DNA from: Streptomyces sp. CB00455
Lineage (GTDB): Bacteria; Actinomycetota; Actinomycetes; Streptomycetales; Streptomycetaceae
Length of the DNA: 64,000 nucleotides
Reading direction: 5' to 3'
NCBI RefSeq assembly: GCF_001905445.1
Contig: NZ_LIVQ01000002.1
Span: 868,001-932,000 of the forward strand
The notes under the pieces were generated by a model. That model was not told the DNA's origin. It ran no database searches and saw nothing but the letters and a program-made list of their open reading frames with translations. This document shows positions 1 to 11,072 of this stretch, piece by piece. A program made the position numbers and the translations under genes. How positions within the stretch are numbered: the stretch's first letter is position 1; each line of letters starts with the position of its first letter.

Positions 1-773
1 TGCACGTAGCGGCCGCCGGACTCGTCCATGTAGTCGCGGCGGGCCGCGGCCACGTCCGCGACGGCGGTGGCCATCGGGACCTGGATGCCGAGCACGTTGC
101 GCGTGGTGTGCGCGGCGCCACCGCCGAAACCGACCAGCACGCCCGCCGCGCCGGTGCGCATCAGGTGCAGGGCCGCCGTGTAGGTGGCGCAGCCGCCCAC
201 GATGACCGGGACGTCGAGCTCGTAGATGAACTGCTTGAGGTTCAGCGGCTCGGCGGCGCCGGAGACGTGCTCCGCCGACACGGTGGTGCCGCGGATCACG
301 AAGATGTCCACGCCCGCCTCGACGACGGCCTTGGAGAACTCGGCGGTCCGCTGCGGGGAGAGCGCCGCGGCGGTGACGACGCCCGAGTCGCGCACCTCCT
401 TGATCCGGCGGCGGATCAGGTCCGCCTGGATCGGGGCCGCGTAGATCTCCTGGAGGCGGCGGGTCGCGGTCGCCTCGTCCAGCTCCGCGATCTCGTCGAG
501 CAGCGGCTGCGGGTCCTCGTACCGGGTCCACAGGCCCTCGAGGTTCAGCACGCCGAGGCCGCCGAGCTCGCCGATGCGGATGGCGGTCTGCGGGGAGACG
601 ACCGAGTCCATGGGGGCGGCCAGGAAGGGGAGCTCGAAGCGGTACGCGTCGATCTGCCAGGCGATCGAGACCTCCTTCGGGTCCCGGGTCCGCCGGCTCG
701 GGACGATGGCGATGTCGTCGAACGCGTACGCCCTGCGGCCGCGCTTGCCGCGCCCGATCTCGATCTCAGTCAC
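1..773 (-). CDS. guaB3: GuaB3-family IMP dehydrogenase-related protein (3' end outside window)
   Basis: This is the amino-terminal 257 codons of an IMP dehydrogenase/GMP reductase-family protein of the actinobacterial GuaB3 type. The GTG start at 771-773 gives a product opening MTEIEIGRGKRGRRAYAFDD, followed by a barrel segment with the FLAAPMDSVVSP signature that resembles the start of IMPDH barrels. No CBS domain interrupts the barrel in the visible part, which separates it from the guaB product just upstream. The family is usually about 370 residues, so roughly the last third is missing only because the window ends. A role in purine metabolism is inferred from the family. It follows guaB in the same direction across a 190-bp gap containing a hairpin, so it probably has its own promoter. 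Confidence 0.88.
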   Translation of the reverse strand, partial: MTEIEIGRGKRGRRAYAFDDIAIVPSRRTRDPKEVSIAWQIDAYRFELPFLAAPMDSVVSPQTAIRIGELGGLGVLNLEGLWTRYEDPQPLLDEIAELDEATATRRLQEIYAAPIQADLIRRRIKEVRDSGVVTAAALSPQRTAEFSKAVVEAGVDIFVIRGTTVSAEHVSGAAEPLNLKQFIYELDVPVIVGGCATYTAALHLMRTGAAGVLVGFGGGAAHTTRNVLGIQVPMATAVADVAAARRDYMDESGGRYV

Positions 774-899
774 GTGTGGTGGCCTTTCCTCTGGGTCTGC
801 CCGTCCAGTATCCCCGACGGGCGCGGGACTGCGTTTCGGTGACCGCTGTACGGACGTACGGCCGCAGGGACGGTGCGTCGCGCGGGCGCACACGGCGAA

Positions 900-947
900 G
901 GGGCGGGTCCGGCGGCAGCGTTTCCTCGCTGGCTCCGGGCCCGCCCC
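900..947 (-). terminator. Probable terminator downstream of guaB
   Basis: Arms 900-912 and 935-947 pair over 13 positions with one G-U pair, and an inner CAGCG/CGCTG pair extends the hairpin. It lies 17 nt beyond the guaB stop codon. There is no clear U-tract, which is common for Streptomyces terminators. Confidence 0.6.
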
Positions 948-963
948 TCCACGTACGGCGGTG

Positions 964-2577
<1,614 letters not shown>

Positions 2578-3297
2578 CTACTGCTCGGCGAGCGCCCGCA
2601 GCCTGCTCAGTGCCCGGTGCTGGGCCACGCGGACCGCGCCCGGGGACATGCCGAGCATCTGCCCGGTCTCCTCGGCGGTCAGTCCGACGGCCACCCGCAG
2701 CACCAGGAGCTCGCGCTGGTTCTCGGGGAGGTTGGCCAGCAGCTTCTTGGCCCAGGCGGCGTCGCTGCTGAGCAGCGCCCGCTCCTCCGGGCCCAGCGAG
2801 TCGTCGGGCCGCTCCGGCATCTCGTCGGAGGGCACGGCCGTACTGCCCGGATGGCGCATGGCGGCCCGCTGCAGGTCGGCGACCTTGTGCGCGGCGATGG
2901 CGAAGACGAAGGCCTCGAAGGGGCGCCCGGTGTCCCGGTAGCGCGGCAGGGCCATCAGGACGGCGACGCAGACCTCTTGCGCCAGGTCCTCCACGAAGTG
3001 GCGGGCATCACCGGGAAGCCGCGAGAGCCGGGTGCGGCAGTAGCGGATGGCGAGGGGGTGGACGAAGGCGAGCAGGTCGTGCGTGGCCTGTTCGTCGCCC
3101 TCGACCGCTCGGCGCACGAGCGCGCTGACAGCCCCGGCGCTCCCGCCTCTGGCGGCGCCGGTGGAGCCTGTGGCCGCGGGTGACCCCGTGGCCTCGTCGT
3201 CGCGCATCAATCCATGGTGCCTTGGCGCCGGAGCATCCGCGGCACCGTGGCCTTGGTTGTGCATCGAAGCGTTATGAGCGGGTGCGCCGGTACTCAT
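2578..3297 (-). CDS. shbA: ECF-like sigma factor, ShbA type
   Basis: This is a sigma-70 family protein of 239 residues from the ATG at 3295-3297, which has a GGGAGG ribosome site 8 nt upstream. An ATG at 3205-3207 would give 209 residues. Region 2 is seen in the stretch [20 protein letters not shown] through [16 protein letters not shown]. Region 4 is seen in [20 protein letters not shown] and the helix-turn-helix [20 protein letters not shown]. The approximately 60 amino-terminal residues are rich in Ala, Gly and His and look disordered. Gene order matches the locus of ShbA, reported in Streptomyces griseus to drive transcription of the principal sigma gene hrdB; mycobacterial SigD occupies the equivalent place. 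The assignment rests on synteny plus family. Confidence 0.85.
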   Translation of the reverse strand: MSTGAPAHNASMHNQGHGAADAPAPRHHGLMRDDEATGSPAATGSTGAARGGSAGAVSALVRRAVEGDEQATHDLLAFVHPLAIRYCRTRLSRLPGDARHFVEDLAQEVCVAVLMALPRYRDTGRPFEAFVFAIAAHKVADLQRAAMRHPGSTAVPSDEMPERPDDSLGPEERALLSSDAAWAKKLLANLPENQRELLVLRVAVGLTAEETGQMLGMSPGAVRVAQHRALSRLRALAEQ

Positions 3298-3574
3298 GGT
3301 CTGCACCCTCCCCTCCCCGCTCGGCCGAATGGTCCCCAGGACTCCACATCTCCAAGGATGCGGCACACCCTCAAGGATGCGGCATCGCGCACGAAGCGAC
3401 ACGTCCCCCGGATTGTGCCCCTCCAACCCCCGGGTGCGCACGGGGTACGACGGGACGGGCCGGGCCGGACCGGAAGGCGGCGCGCCGCCCCGTCCGCCTG
3501 GGCGGACGGGACCGCAGCCGCTCACCGGCCCCGGACCTCGCGGTCCGCCGGCGGGCCGGGCCGCGACTTGCGGG

Positions 3575-4186
3575 TCAGCGGACCAGGCCCCAGCGGAAGC
3601 CGAGCGCCACGGCGTGCGCCCGGTCCGAGGCCCCGAGCTTCTTGAACAGCCTGCGGGCGTGCGTCTTGACCGTGTCCTCGGAGAGAAAGAGCTCGCGCCC
3701 GATCTCCGCGTTGGACCGGCCGTGGCTCATGCCCTCCAGCACCTGGATCTCACGGGCGGTGAGGGTGGGCGCGGCGCCCATCTCGGCCGAGCGGAGCCGG
3801 CGCGGGGCCAGTCGCCAGGTCGGGTCGGCCAGGGCCTGGGTGACCGTGGCCCGCAGTTCGGCGCGCGAGGCGTCCTTGTGCAGGTAGCCGCGGGCGCCGG
3901 CGGCGACCGCGAGGGCCACGCCGTCCAGGTCCTCGGCGACCGTCAGCATGATGATGCGGGCCCCGGGGTCGGCCGAGAGCAGCCGGCGAACCGTCTCCAC
4001 ACCGCCCAGCCCGGGCATCCGTACATCCATCAGAATGAGGTCGGAGCGGTCGGCACCCCAGCGGCGGAGGACTTCCTCGCCGTTGGCAGCCGTCGTCACA
4101 CGCTCGACGCCGGGCACGGTGGCAACCGCGCGACGGAGCGCCTCTCGGGCAAGCGGGGAGTCGTCGCAGACGAGGACGGATGTCAT
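3575..4186 (-). CDS. bldM: Developmental response regulator BldM
   Basis: This NarL/FixJ-type response regulator of 203 residues controls aerial hypha formation and sporulation in Streptomyces, alone or with WhiI. The receiver domain spans about 1-120 with acidic D8 and D9 and the phospho-acceptor-like D54 in [10 protein letters not shown]. The LuxR helix-turn-helix is at about 138-200, with [20 protein letters not shown] and [17 protein letters not shown]. BldM is described as atypical in its dependence on phosphorylation, although D54 is present here. The start ATG at 4184-4186 has GGAGGG 5 nt upstream; a longer frame exists but lacks family support. It is divergent from whiD, the usual streptomycete arrangement. 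Confidence 0.95.
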   Translation of the reverse strand: MTSVLVCDDSPLAREALRRAVATVPGVERVTTAANGEEVLRRWGADRSDLILMDVRMPGLGGVETVRRLLSADPGARIIMLTVAEDLDGVALAVAAGARGYLHKDASRAELRATVTQALADPTWRLAPRRLRSAEMGAAPTLTAREIQVLEGMSHGRSNAEIGRELFLSEDTVKTHARRLFKKLGASDRAHAVALGFRWGLVR

Positions 4187-4571
4187 GACCGCCCTCCGCA
4201 GCTGCTGATGCGCGTCACCTTGAGCCTCCAGGCTGGTACGTATCGTCACCTGAGCGGTCGATGCCCCCGGACACCTGTCCGAGGACGTATGGGTTCAACC
4301 GCCTTCGCACTCTCAACGATGGTCACTCGAAAGAGTTACGGGTCGGACGGACACCTTCAGCACTCTACGTGAGGAAGCGATCACGGCCCGGGCACCACGA
4401 GTGGCGTGTCGTCCATCTGGAGCTATGCCCTATTTGGCGGCTTTCCTTCCGTTTGGCACATGTCTGAGGCTAGATTCCCAATGAGTCATATTTACATCTA
4501 CTACGACAGTAGGTGTGGAGACATGCACCGTATCCGCCTCAGTACCGGCACCAAGAGGATGAGGACTACCC
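4187..4571. promoter_or_regulatory. Divergent bldM-whiD control region
   Basis: This 385-bp non-coding stretch separates two sporulation regulators transcribed away from each other. It is visibly less GC-rich than the genes around it, especially over 4410-4520. It contains a near-perfect inverted repeat at 4494-4516 and a possible -10 hexamer, TAGATT, at 4471-4476 on the whiD side. No open reading frame with a convincing ribosome site was found inside it. It must hold the promoters of both genes, but the exact start sites cannot be read from the sequence. Confidence 0.7.
4494..4516. promoter_or_regulatory. Inverted repeat, candidate operator in the whiD leader
   Basis: ACATCTACT, a 5-nt spacer, and AGTAGGTGT form 9-bp arms with a single non-Watson-Crick position. 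The site lies 55 nt before the whiD start codon. Its form is that of a dimeric regulator site, but it could also form a hairpin in the leader RNA. The binding protein is unknown. Confidence 0.45.
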
Positions 4572-4898
4572 ATGGCAGATTTCTCCCGCCTCCCCGGACC
4601 GAACGCCGATCTGTGGGACTGGCAGCTGCTCGCTGCATGCCGAGGGGTCGACAGCTCCCTCTTCTTCCACCCGGAAGGTGAGCGGGGCGCGGCCAGGAGC
4701 GCGCGCGAGGCCTCGGCGAAAGAGGTCTGCATGCGTTGCCCGGTGCGCTCCGAATGCGCCGCGCACGCGCTCGCCGTCCGCGAGCCCTACGGGGTCTGGG
4801 GAGGACTCACCGAGGACGAGCGGGAGGAACTGATGGGCCGGGCCCGGCACCGTCTGATCCCGGCGTCCAGTGCGATCGGACCGATCGCCCCGCACTGA
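4572..4898 (+). CDS. whiD: WhiB-like iron-sulfur protein WhiD
   Basis: WhiD is a [4Fe-4S] Wbl protein needed late in sporulation; its mycobacterial counterpart is WhiB3, also found near a sigma gene and guaB. It is 108 residues long with the four cluster ligands C23, C53, C56 and C62 in the C-x29-C-x2-C-x5-C pattern and the GVWGG turn at 74-78, followed by a short tail with few basic residues. Wbl proteins usually act by binding region 4 of the principal sigma factor. The ATG is preceded by a GAGG ribosome site at normal spacing. Divergent bldM and nearby shbA make this a compact developmental locus. Confidence 0.95.
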   Translation: MADFSRLPGPNADLWDWQLLAACRGVDSSLFFHPEGERGAARSAREASAKEVCMRCPVRSECAAHALAVREPYGVWGGLTEDEREELMGRARHRLIPASSAIGPIAPH

Positions 4899-4975
4899 AC
4901 GGAGCACGAAACGTCGGAAGGAACGTTTCTCCCGCACACCGCGCCACCCGTCCGGCGGTAGCCGGCGGCGCGGTT

Positions 4976-4997
4976 CCCGGGGGCACCGGCCCCCGGG
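4976..4997. terminator. Bidirectional terminator-like hairpin between whiD and the LysR gene
   Basis: CCCGGGGGC and GCCCCCGGG pair perfectly across a 4-nt loop. The hairpin lies between two convergent genes, 78 bp beyond the whiD stop and 26 bp beyond the LysR gene stop. Confidence 0.55.
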
Positions 4998-5022
4998 CCG
5001 GCGGGCGGCGCGGTACCCCGCA

Positions 5023-5922
5023 TCAGCGCCTGCCGGCGCGCTCCAGCTCGGCCAGAGTGGCGGCCACGGCCGGCACCCTGGCGAGGTCGGGCAGGGTCAG
5101 GGCCACGACCTCCCGTTCGACGGCCGGTTCCACCGCCACCGTGCTCACGCCCTTGGCCCGTACGGACTCCACCGCGAGTTCCGGCAGCACCGCCACGCCC
5201 AGCCCGGCCCCCACCAGCCCGACCACCGCCGGGTAGTCGTCGGTCGCGAAGTCGATGCGCGGGGTGAAGCCCGCGACCTCGCACACCTCGACCAGGTGCC
5301 GCCGGCACCGCGGACATCCCGCGATCCACGGCTCGCCGGCCAGCTCCGCCATGCCCACGCGCTCCGCCCCGGCCAGCCGGTGCCCCGCCGGGACCAGTCC
5401 GACGAGCCGGTCGGTCAGCAGGGGGCGCACGACCAGGTCCTCCCACTCCGCCGCGGAGCCCGCGGCCGTGCCGTAGCGGAACGCGAGCGCCACATCGCAG
5501 TCCCCCTCGCGCAGCATCTCCACCGAGCGCGGCGGCTCCGCCTCCACCAGGGAGATCCGCGTCCCCGGATGCTCGGCGCGCATGGCGGCCAGCGCGGTCG
5601 GCACCAGCGTGGAACTGCCGCTGGGGAAGGACACCAGCCGGACCCGGCCGGCGCGCAGCCCGGCGATGGCCGCGACCTCCTCCTCGGCGGCGGTCAGCCC
5701 GGCCAGGATCCCCGCGGCGTGCCGGACCAGTGCCTCGCCCGCCTGGGTCAGCCGCATCTCACGGCCGGTACGGATGAGCAGCGGTGTTCCCGCCGACTGC
5801 TCCAGCGCCTTCATCTGCTGGGAGACGGCCGGCTGGGTGCAGCCGAGCTCGCGGGCGGCGGCGGAGAAGGACCCGGTCCCGGCGACGGCGCGCAGGACCC
5901 GGAGATGGCGTGCCTCGATCAC
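5023..5922 (-). CDS. LysR-family transcriptional regulator
   Basis: A 299-residue LysR-type regulator. The amino-terminal winged helix-turn-helix is at residues 18-37, with FSAAARELGCTQPAVSQQMK, and is followed by a linker helix and a periplasmic-binding-protein-like effector domain from about residue 90. The GTG at 5920-5922 gives the typical opening VIEARHLRVLRAVAGTGSFS. A longer frame to 6015 would run through the promoter of the divergent gene and is rejected. A TATGCT hexamer ends 6 nt before this GTG, suggesting a leaderless transcript. It is divergent from a MOSC-domain gene with 80 bp between them, the usual arrangement for a LysR protein and its target. The effector is unknown. Confidence 0.9.
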   Translation of the reverse strand: MIEARHLRVLRAVAGTGSFSAAARELGCTQPAVSQQMKALEQSAGTPLLIRTGREMRLTQAGEALVRHAAGILAGLTAAEEEVAAIAGLRAGRVRLVSFPSGSSTLVPTALAAMRAEHPGTRISLVEAEPPRSVEMLREGDCDVALAFRYGTAAGSAAEWEDLVVRPLLTDRLVGLVPAGHRLAGAERVGMAELAGEPWIAGCPRCRRHLVEVCEVAGFTPRIDFATDDYPAVVGLVGAGLGVAVLPELAVESVRAKGVSTVAVEPAVEREVVALTLPDLARVPAVAATLAELERAGRR

Positions 5923-5928
5923 CCGTCG

Positions 5929-5934
5929 AGCATA
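5929..5934 (-). promoter_or_regulatory. -10 hexamer of a probable leaderless LysR transcript
   Basis: Read on the minus strand this is TATGCT, ending exactly 6 nt before the GTG start, which would place transcription initiation at the start codon. No ribosome site precedes the GTG. Confidence 0.5.
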
Positions 5935-6002
5935 AGCCCCGCTTTGACCGCCCGGCACATACGGGCGTGACGCTTTGGGACCGCTCGGATAACTTGTCCG
6001 CC

Positions 6003-6698
6003 ATGGGCCCCACACACCTGATATCCGTGAACATCGGCCGCGCCATGGCCGTTCCTTACACCGACGCGCCGAGCGGCACCACCGGCCACGGCAAGAGCCC
6101 GGTGTCCGGCCCGGTCCGCGTCTTCGCGCCGGGCCCCCGCGCCACGGGGCTGGGCAGCGGACTCGAAGGTGACGCCGTGTGCGACCGCCGCCACCACGGC
6201 GGCGACCACCAGGCCGTCTACGCGTACGCCCGCGAGGACCTGGACCTCTGGGAGGCGGAGCTGGGCCGCGAGCTGCCCGACGGGGTGTTCGGCGAGAACT
6301 TCACCACCTCGGGCCTGGACCTGAACTCCGCGCGCCTCGGCGAGCGCTGGCGGGTCGGCGACGGTCCCGTCCTCGAAGTGGCCTCGGCCCGCATCCCGTG
6401 CCGGACCTTCCAGGGAGCCCTCGGGGAAAGCGCGTGGGTCCGGCGCTTCACCCGGACGGTGCGCCCCGGCGCGTACCTGCGGGTGATCGAAGAAGGATCC
6501 GTCCGGGCCGGCGACCGCATCGAGGTGATCCACCGCCCGGACCACGACGTGACGGTGGAGCTCTGGTTCCGCGCCTTCACCACCGAGCGCGCCCTGCTGC
6601 CGCGCACCCTCGTGGCGGGCGCCGCGATGGAGCCGCAGGCCCACGAGACCGTGCGCCGGTACGTGGAGAAGTACGGGGTCGAGGACGGGGCGAGGTAG
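6003..6698 (+). CDS. MOSC domain-containing protein (YiiM-like)
   Basis: A 231-residue MOSC-domain protein of the stand-alone YiiM type. The MOSC fold covers about residues 20-170, with a HHGGDHQAVYAY segment, the FGENFTTSGLDL strand, and a conserved Cys in ARIPCRTFQG thought to carry sulfur or contact the molybdenum cofactor. A helical tail follows. YiiM-like proteins act on the molybdenum cofactor or reduce N-hydroxylated compounds; the substrate here is unknown. The ATG at 6003 was chosen because the product then opens with the family-typical THLISVNIGRA; longer frames run into the divergent LysR promoter. No ribosome site is evident. Confidence 0.88.
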   Translation: MGPTHLISVNIGRAMAVPYTDAPSGTTGHGKSPVSGPVRVFAPGPRATGLGSGLEGDAVCDRRHHGGDHQAVYAYAREDLDLWEAELGRELPDGVFGENFTTSGLDLNSARLGERWRVGDGPVLEVASARIPCRTFQGALGESAWVRRFTRTVRPGAYLRVIEEGSVRAGDRIEVIHRPDHDVTVELWFRAFTTERALLPRTLVAGAAMEPQAHETVRRYVEKYGVEDGAR

Positions 6699-6717
6699 AG
6701 GCGTCACCCGGGGCCGC

Positions 6718-6729
6718 TAGGTTGCGCCT
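6718..6729 (+). promoter_or_regulatory. -10 hexamer and 6-nt gap of a leaderless promoter
   Basis: TAGGTT at 6718-6723 fits the HrdB -10 pattern, and 6 nt separate it from the ATG at 6730. No ribosome site precedes that ATG, so the mRNA probably begins at the start codon. Confidence 0.55.
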
Positions 6730-7503
6730 ATGACGACTGCGTTGATTACGGGATCCACGGCGGGCATCGGCGCCGCCTTCGCCCGGCGGCTCGCCGCCCA
6801 GGGCCACAATCTGGTGCTGGTGGCACGCGACACCAAGCGGCTGGGCGAACAGGCCACCGAACTGCACGACCGGCACGGCATCGAGGCCGAGGTACTGGCC
6901 GCCGACCTCGCCACGGAAGGGGGGATCGCGGCGGTCGAACAGCGCCTGGGCGACCGTACGCACCCGGTGGACCTGCTGGTCAACAACGCGGGCTTCGGCA
7001 ACAAGGGCCGCTACCTCGAAGTCTCCATGGCCGACGAGCTCACCATGCTGAAGGTGCACGTCGAGGCGGTGCTGCGGCTGACCTCGGCGGCCACCTCCTC
7101 GATGCGCGAGCGCGGCCGCGGCGGTGTGATCAACGTGGCTTCGGTCGCCGCCTTCCTGCCGCGGGGCACCTACGGGGCGAGCAAGGCCTGGGTCGTGCAG
7201 TTCACCCAGGGCGCGGCGAAGGACCTGGCGGGGAGCGGGGTGCGGCTGATGGCCCTGTGCCCGGGCTTCGTCCGGACGGAGTTCCACGAGCGCGCGGGCA
7301 TGGGGACGGACAACATCCCGGGGTGGATGTGGCTCGACGCGGACAAGCTGGTGGCGGCCGCTCTGGCGGACCTGGCGCGCGGCAGGACGGTGTCGATCCC
7401 GGACCCGCGGTACAAGGCGCTGATGGGCGTGGTCAAGCTGACGCCGCGCGGCCTGCTGGGCGGGGTGTCCTCGCGCACGGGCCGCAAGTACGGGCCGCAA
7501 TGA
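6730..7503 (+). CDS. Short-chain dehydrogenase/reductase
   Basis: A classical SDR of 257 residues. The dinucleotide-binding motif TGSTAGIG is at residues 7-14, the NNAG motif lies after the fourth strand, the catalytic Ser is in the INVASVAAF strand, and YGASK supplies the Tyr-Lys pair. An Arg in VARD after the second strand suggests NADP(H) preference. The carboxyl end has a short basic tail. It starts 31 bp after the MOSC gene with its own -10-like sequence, so the two may be transcribed separately. The substrate cannot be predicted. Confidence 0.9.
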   Translation: MTTALITGSTAGIGAAFARRLAAQGHNLVLVARDTKRLGEQATELHDRHGIEAEVLAADLATEGGIAAVEQRLGDRTHPVDLLVNNAGFGNKGRYLEVSMADELTMLKVHVEAVLRLTSAATSSMRERGRGGVINVASVAAFLPRGTYGASKAWVVQFTQGAAKDLAGSGVRLMALCPGFVRTEFHERAGMGTDNIPGWMWLDADKLVAAALADLARGRTVSIPDPRYKALMGVVKLTPRGLLGGVSSRTGRKYGPQ

Positions 7504-7576
7504 CTCGCCAGTAAGCCGCCCGAATGGGTGATATCTCCCTAAACTGGACATATCCCACACGCAGGGAGGCCTCGCG

Positions 7577-8275
7577 ATGACATTCGTACAGGTGATTGAT
7601 TACGAGACCATGCGCTTCGATGAGATGAACGCCCTCATCGACCGCTACGCGGAGCAGACCAGCGGCAGGCGCACGGTCACCCACACCATGATCGGCAGGG
7701 ACCGGGAATCCCGGACCCACTACGTCGACCTCGTCGAATTCCCCTCGTACGAGGAGGCCATGAAGAACTCTCAGCTCCCCGAGACCGACCGGATGTTCCA
7801 GGAGATGGTGTCCCTCTGCGAGGGCATGCCCACGTTCATGAACCTCGACGTGGTCCGCGACGAGCACATGAACAAGATGACCGCGAACCGGGTCTTCGAC
7901 GAGATCCTCATGAACGCCGACTTCGCGGCGATGGAGGAGTGCTTCGCGGCTGACTACCTCGACCACGACATCATGCGGGCCGAGGGCGGCGGCAACGACC
8001 GCGACGGACTGCGCCGGACGATCGGCATGTGGCGCGACGCCTTCGAGTACACCTTCGAGCGGACCCGCCAGATCGCCGAAGGGGACTGCGTCACCACGCT
8101 CTGGGACTGGAAGGGCACCCAGCACGGCGAGTTCATGGGAGTTGCGCCCGAGGGCAGGGAATGCACCATGTCCGGCTGCACCACCTTCCGCTTCGACAAC
8201 GGCCTGATCGCAGAGGGCTGGTGGTACTACGACGCCCCCGGCCTGATGCGCCAAATGGGCATGATGCCCGGCTGA
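7577..8275 (+). CDS. Two-domain SnoaL-like (ester cyclase/NTF2-fold) protein
   Basis: A 232-residue protein with two parts. Residues 1-95 have the size and strand pattern of a small alpha/beta-barrel (ABM-like) domain. Residues about 100-225 resemble the SnoaL-like NTF2 fold of predicted ester cyclases, with FDEILMNADFAAMEECFAAD followed by YLDHD, a central RRTIGMWRDAF helix, and the closing strand pattern FDNGLIAEGWWYYD. SnoaL relatives cyclise polyketides or act on small carboxylates, but many are uncharacterised, and no biosynthetic genes lie nearby. The ATG at 7577 has a GGGAGG ribosome site about 10 nt upstream. The gene is followed directly by a strong terminator. Confidence 0.8.
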   Translation: MTFVQVIDYETMRFDEMNALIDRYAEQTSGRRTVTHTMIGRDRESRTHYVDLVEFPSYEEAMKNSQLPETDRMFQEMVSLCEGMPTFMNLDVVRDEHMNKMTANRVFDEILMNADFAAMEECFAADYLDHDIMRAEGGGNDRDGLRRTIGMWRDAFEYTFERTRQIAEGDCVTTLWDWKGTQHGEFMGVAPEGRECTMSGCTTFRFDNGLIAEGWWYYDAPGLMRQMGMMPG

Positions 8276-8285
8276 CCGCAGACGG

Positions 8286-8330
8286 GAAGGCCCCGGTCAC
8301 CCCCGCTTGGCAGCGGTGACCGGGGCCTTC
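8286..8330. terminator. Strong bidirectional terminator between the SnoaL-like gene and groEL
   Basis: GAAGGCCCCGGTCACC at 8286-8301 pairs perfectly with 8315-8330 over 16 bp, with a 13-nt loop. It sits between convergent genes, 10 nt after the plus-strand stop and 14 nt after the groEL stop. Confidence 0.88.
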
Positions 8331-8344
8331 TCATGCATCGGGCG

Positions 8345-9976
<1,632 letters not shown>

Positions 9977-10103
9977 TCAGTCCTCTCGTTGCGATCCTCG
10001 GCCGCTCACCGCGACCTCCACCGCCTAGAACGAACTACGCCCCTCGCCGCCCGGCATCAGCAGGGTGACCAGGGGCGCAGCTCAAATCAAAACTGGAAGC
10101 GAA

Positions 10104-10412
10104 TTACTTCTCGACGATCGCGAGCACGTCGCGAGCCGAGAGGACGAGGTACTCCTCGCCGCTGTACTTCACTTCGGTGCCGCCGTACTTGCTGTACAGC
10201 ACGATGTCGCCGACGGTGACGTCCAGCGGGAGACGCTGGCCGTCCTCGAAGCGACCCGGGCCCACCGCGAGGACGACGCCCTCCTGGGGCTTCTCCTTCG
10301 CGGTGTCCGGGATGACCAGGCCAGAGGCCGTGGTCTGCTCGGCGTCGAGCGGCTGGACCACAATGCGGTCCTCGAGCGGCTTGATGGCAACCTTGGAGCT
10401 GGCGGTCGTCAC
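10104..10412 (-). CDS. groES: Co-chaperonin GroES
   Basis: A 102-residue 10-kDa chaperonin that caps the GroEL ring. The start [20 protein letters not shown] is a GTG with an excellent GGGGGAGG ribosome site 7 nt upstream. The mobile loop (about residues 20-38, [21 protein letters not shown]) and the roof strand region are normal, and the end is VLAIVEK. It is the first gene of the groESL operon, downstream of two HrcA operators. Confidence 0.97.
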   Translation of the reverse strand: MTTASSKVAIKPLEDRIVVQPLDAEQTTASGLVIPDTAKEKPQEGVVLAVGPGRFEDGQRLPLDVTVGDIVLYSKYGGTEVKYSGEEYLVLSARDVLAIVEK

Positions 10413-10508
10413 GATCCGACCTCCCCCTTCGGAGATCCGGGGTTAACTGTCTGAGGTGGCGACCAGGTCGATCCGTCGTCGCGGGTGCCGGACCTGCCTG
10501 TCGCTGTG

Positions 10509-10535
10509 TTGGCACTCACCAGTGGTGAGTGCCAG
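10509..10535. promoter_or_regulatory. CIRCE operator 2 (HrcA site)
   Basis: TTGGCACTC, 9 nt, GAGTGCCAG: the inverted repeat of the CIRCE consensus TTAGCACTC-N9-GAGTGCTAA with a few substitutions. It lies at the predicted transcription start of groES. Confidence 0.9.
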
Positions 10536-10540
10536 GTGCG

Positions 10541-10570
10541 ACACTATTCCGGGGATTAGCACTCGGTCAA
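10541..10570 (-). promoter_or_regulatory. groESL promoter
   Basis: On the minus strand, TTGACC (10565-10570) and TAGTGT (10541-10546) are separated by 18 bp, a textbook HrdB-type promoter. The -35 box lies inside the spacer of the upstream CIRCE, and the predicted start site falls at the edge of the other CIRCE. Confidence 0.85.
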
Positions 10571-10582
10571 GCGGAGTGCCAA
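10556..10582. promoter_or_regulatory. CIRCE operator 1 (HrcA site)
   Basis: TTAGCACTC, 9 nt, GAGTGCCAA: one mismatch to the CIRCE consensus. The -35 box of groES is located in its 9-nt spacer, so HrcA binding would exclude RNA polymerase. Confidence 0.93.
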
Positions 10583-10877
10583 TTTCTTGCCTGCCGGGCG
10601 TTGCGCGGCCAGGGTCCGCGGTGACGCCAACCGCCCTCGCACGTGGCCCGCACCAGCTGCCGACACGGCTCTGACCAGCACGGATTCCCTCCGCAGTCCC
10701 GCCGGGGCCGCCGCTGCGGCCCCCTTGGCGGGCCCGGCGGGATCTGTGCGATCTCACCACCCGCACCACACGGACGGTCCGGCTGCGGGAGAGGGCGGCG
10801 AAGGAATGCCGTGCACACCACTCCCCGCCGGGGGCTTCGGCAGGAACCATGGTGAGGGCCGCGACGTCGTAGAAGAT

Positions 10878-11072
10878 ATGAAGATAAAGCGCCTCATTGC
10901 CGAGCAGATCGGGCCCAAGTCCCCTGCGAGCCCGAGCGCACCGGGCGCCGCTTCCTCCCGGCCGGACGCACTCCCGGCGCCGCCCGCACCCCCGGCCGGA
11001 CGCCAGGCGTCACCCCCCGTGCCACCCCGGCCCGCCCCCACGGCCGGCGGCGGCATCCCGTGCGCGGTCTGA
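10878..11072 (+). CDS. Possible small proline-rich ORF overlapping the FtsW-like gene
   Basis: The frame from the ATG at 10878 encodes 64 residues: a short charged start MKIKRLIAEQIG, then a Pro/Ala/Ser-rich stretch ending IPCAV. It overlaps the GTG start of the FtsW-like gene by 13 nt, which would suit translational coupling. Only a weak ribosome-site-like GAAG precedes it. No known domain is visible. It may be real leader coding sequence or simply a frame kept open by high GC. The rest of the 10583-11059 interval shows nothing recognisable. Confidence 0.3.
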   Translation: MKIKRLIAEQIGPKSPASPSAPGAASSRPDALPAPPAPPAGRQASPPVPPRPAPTAGGGIPCAV

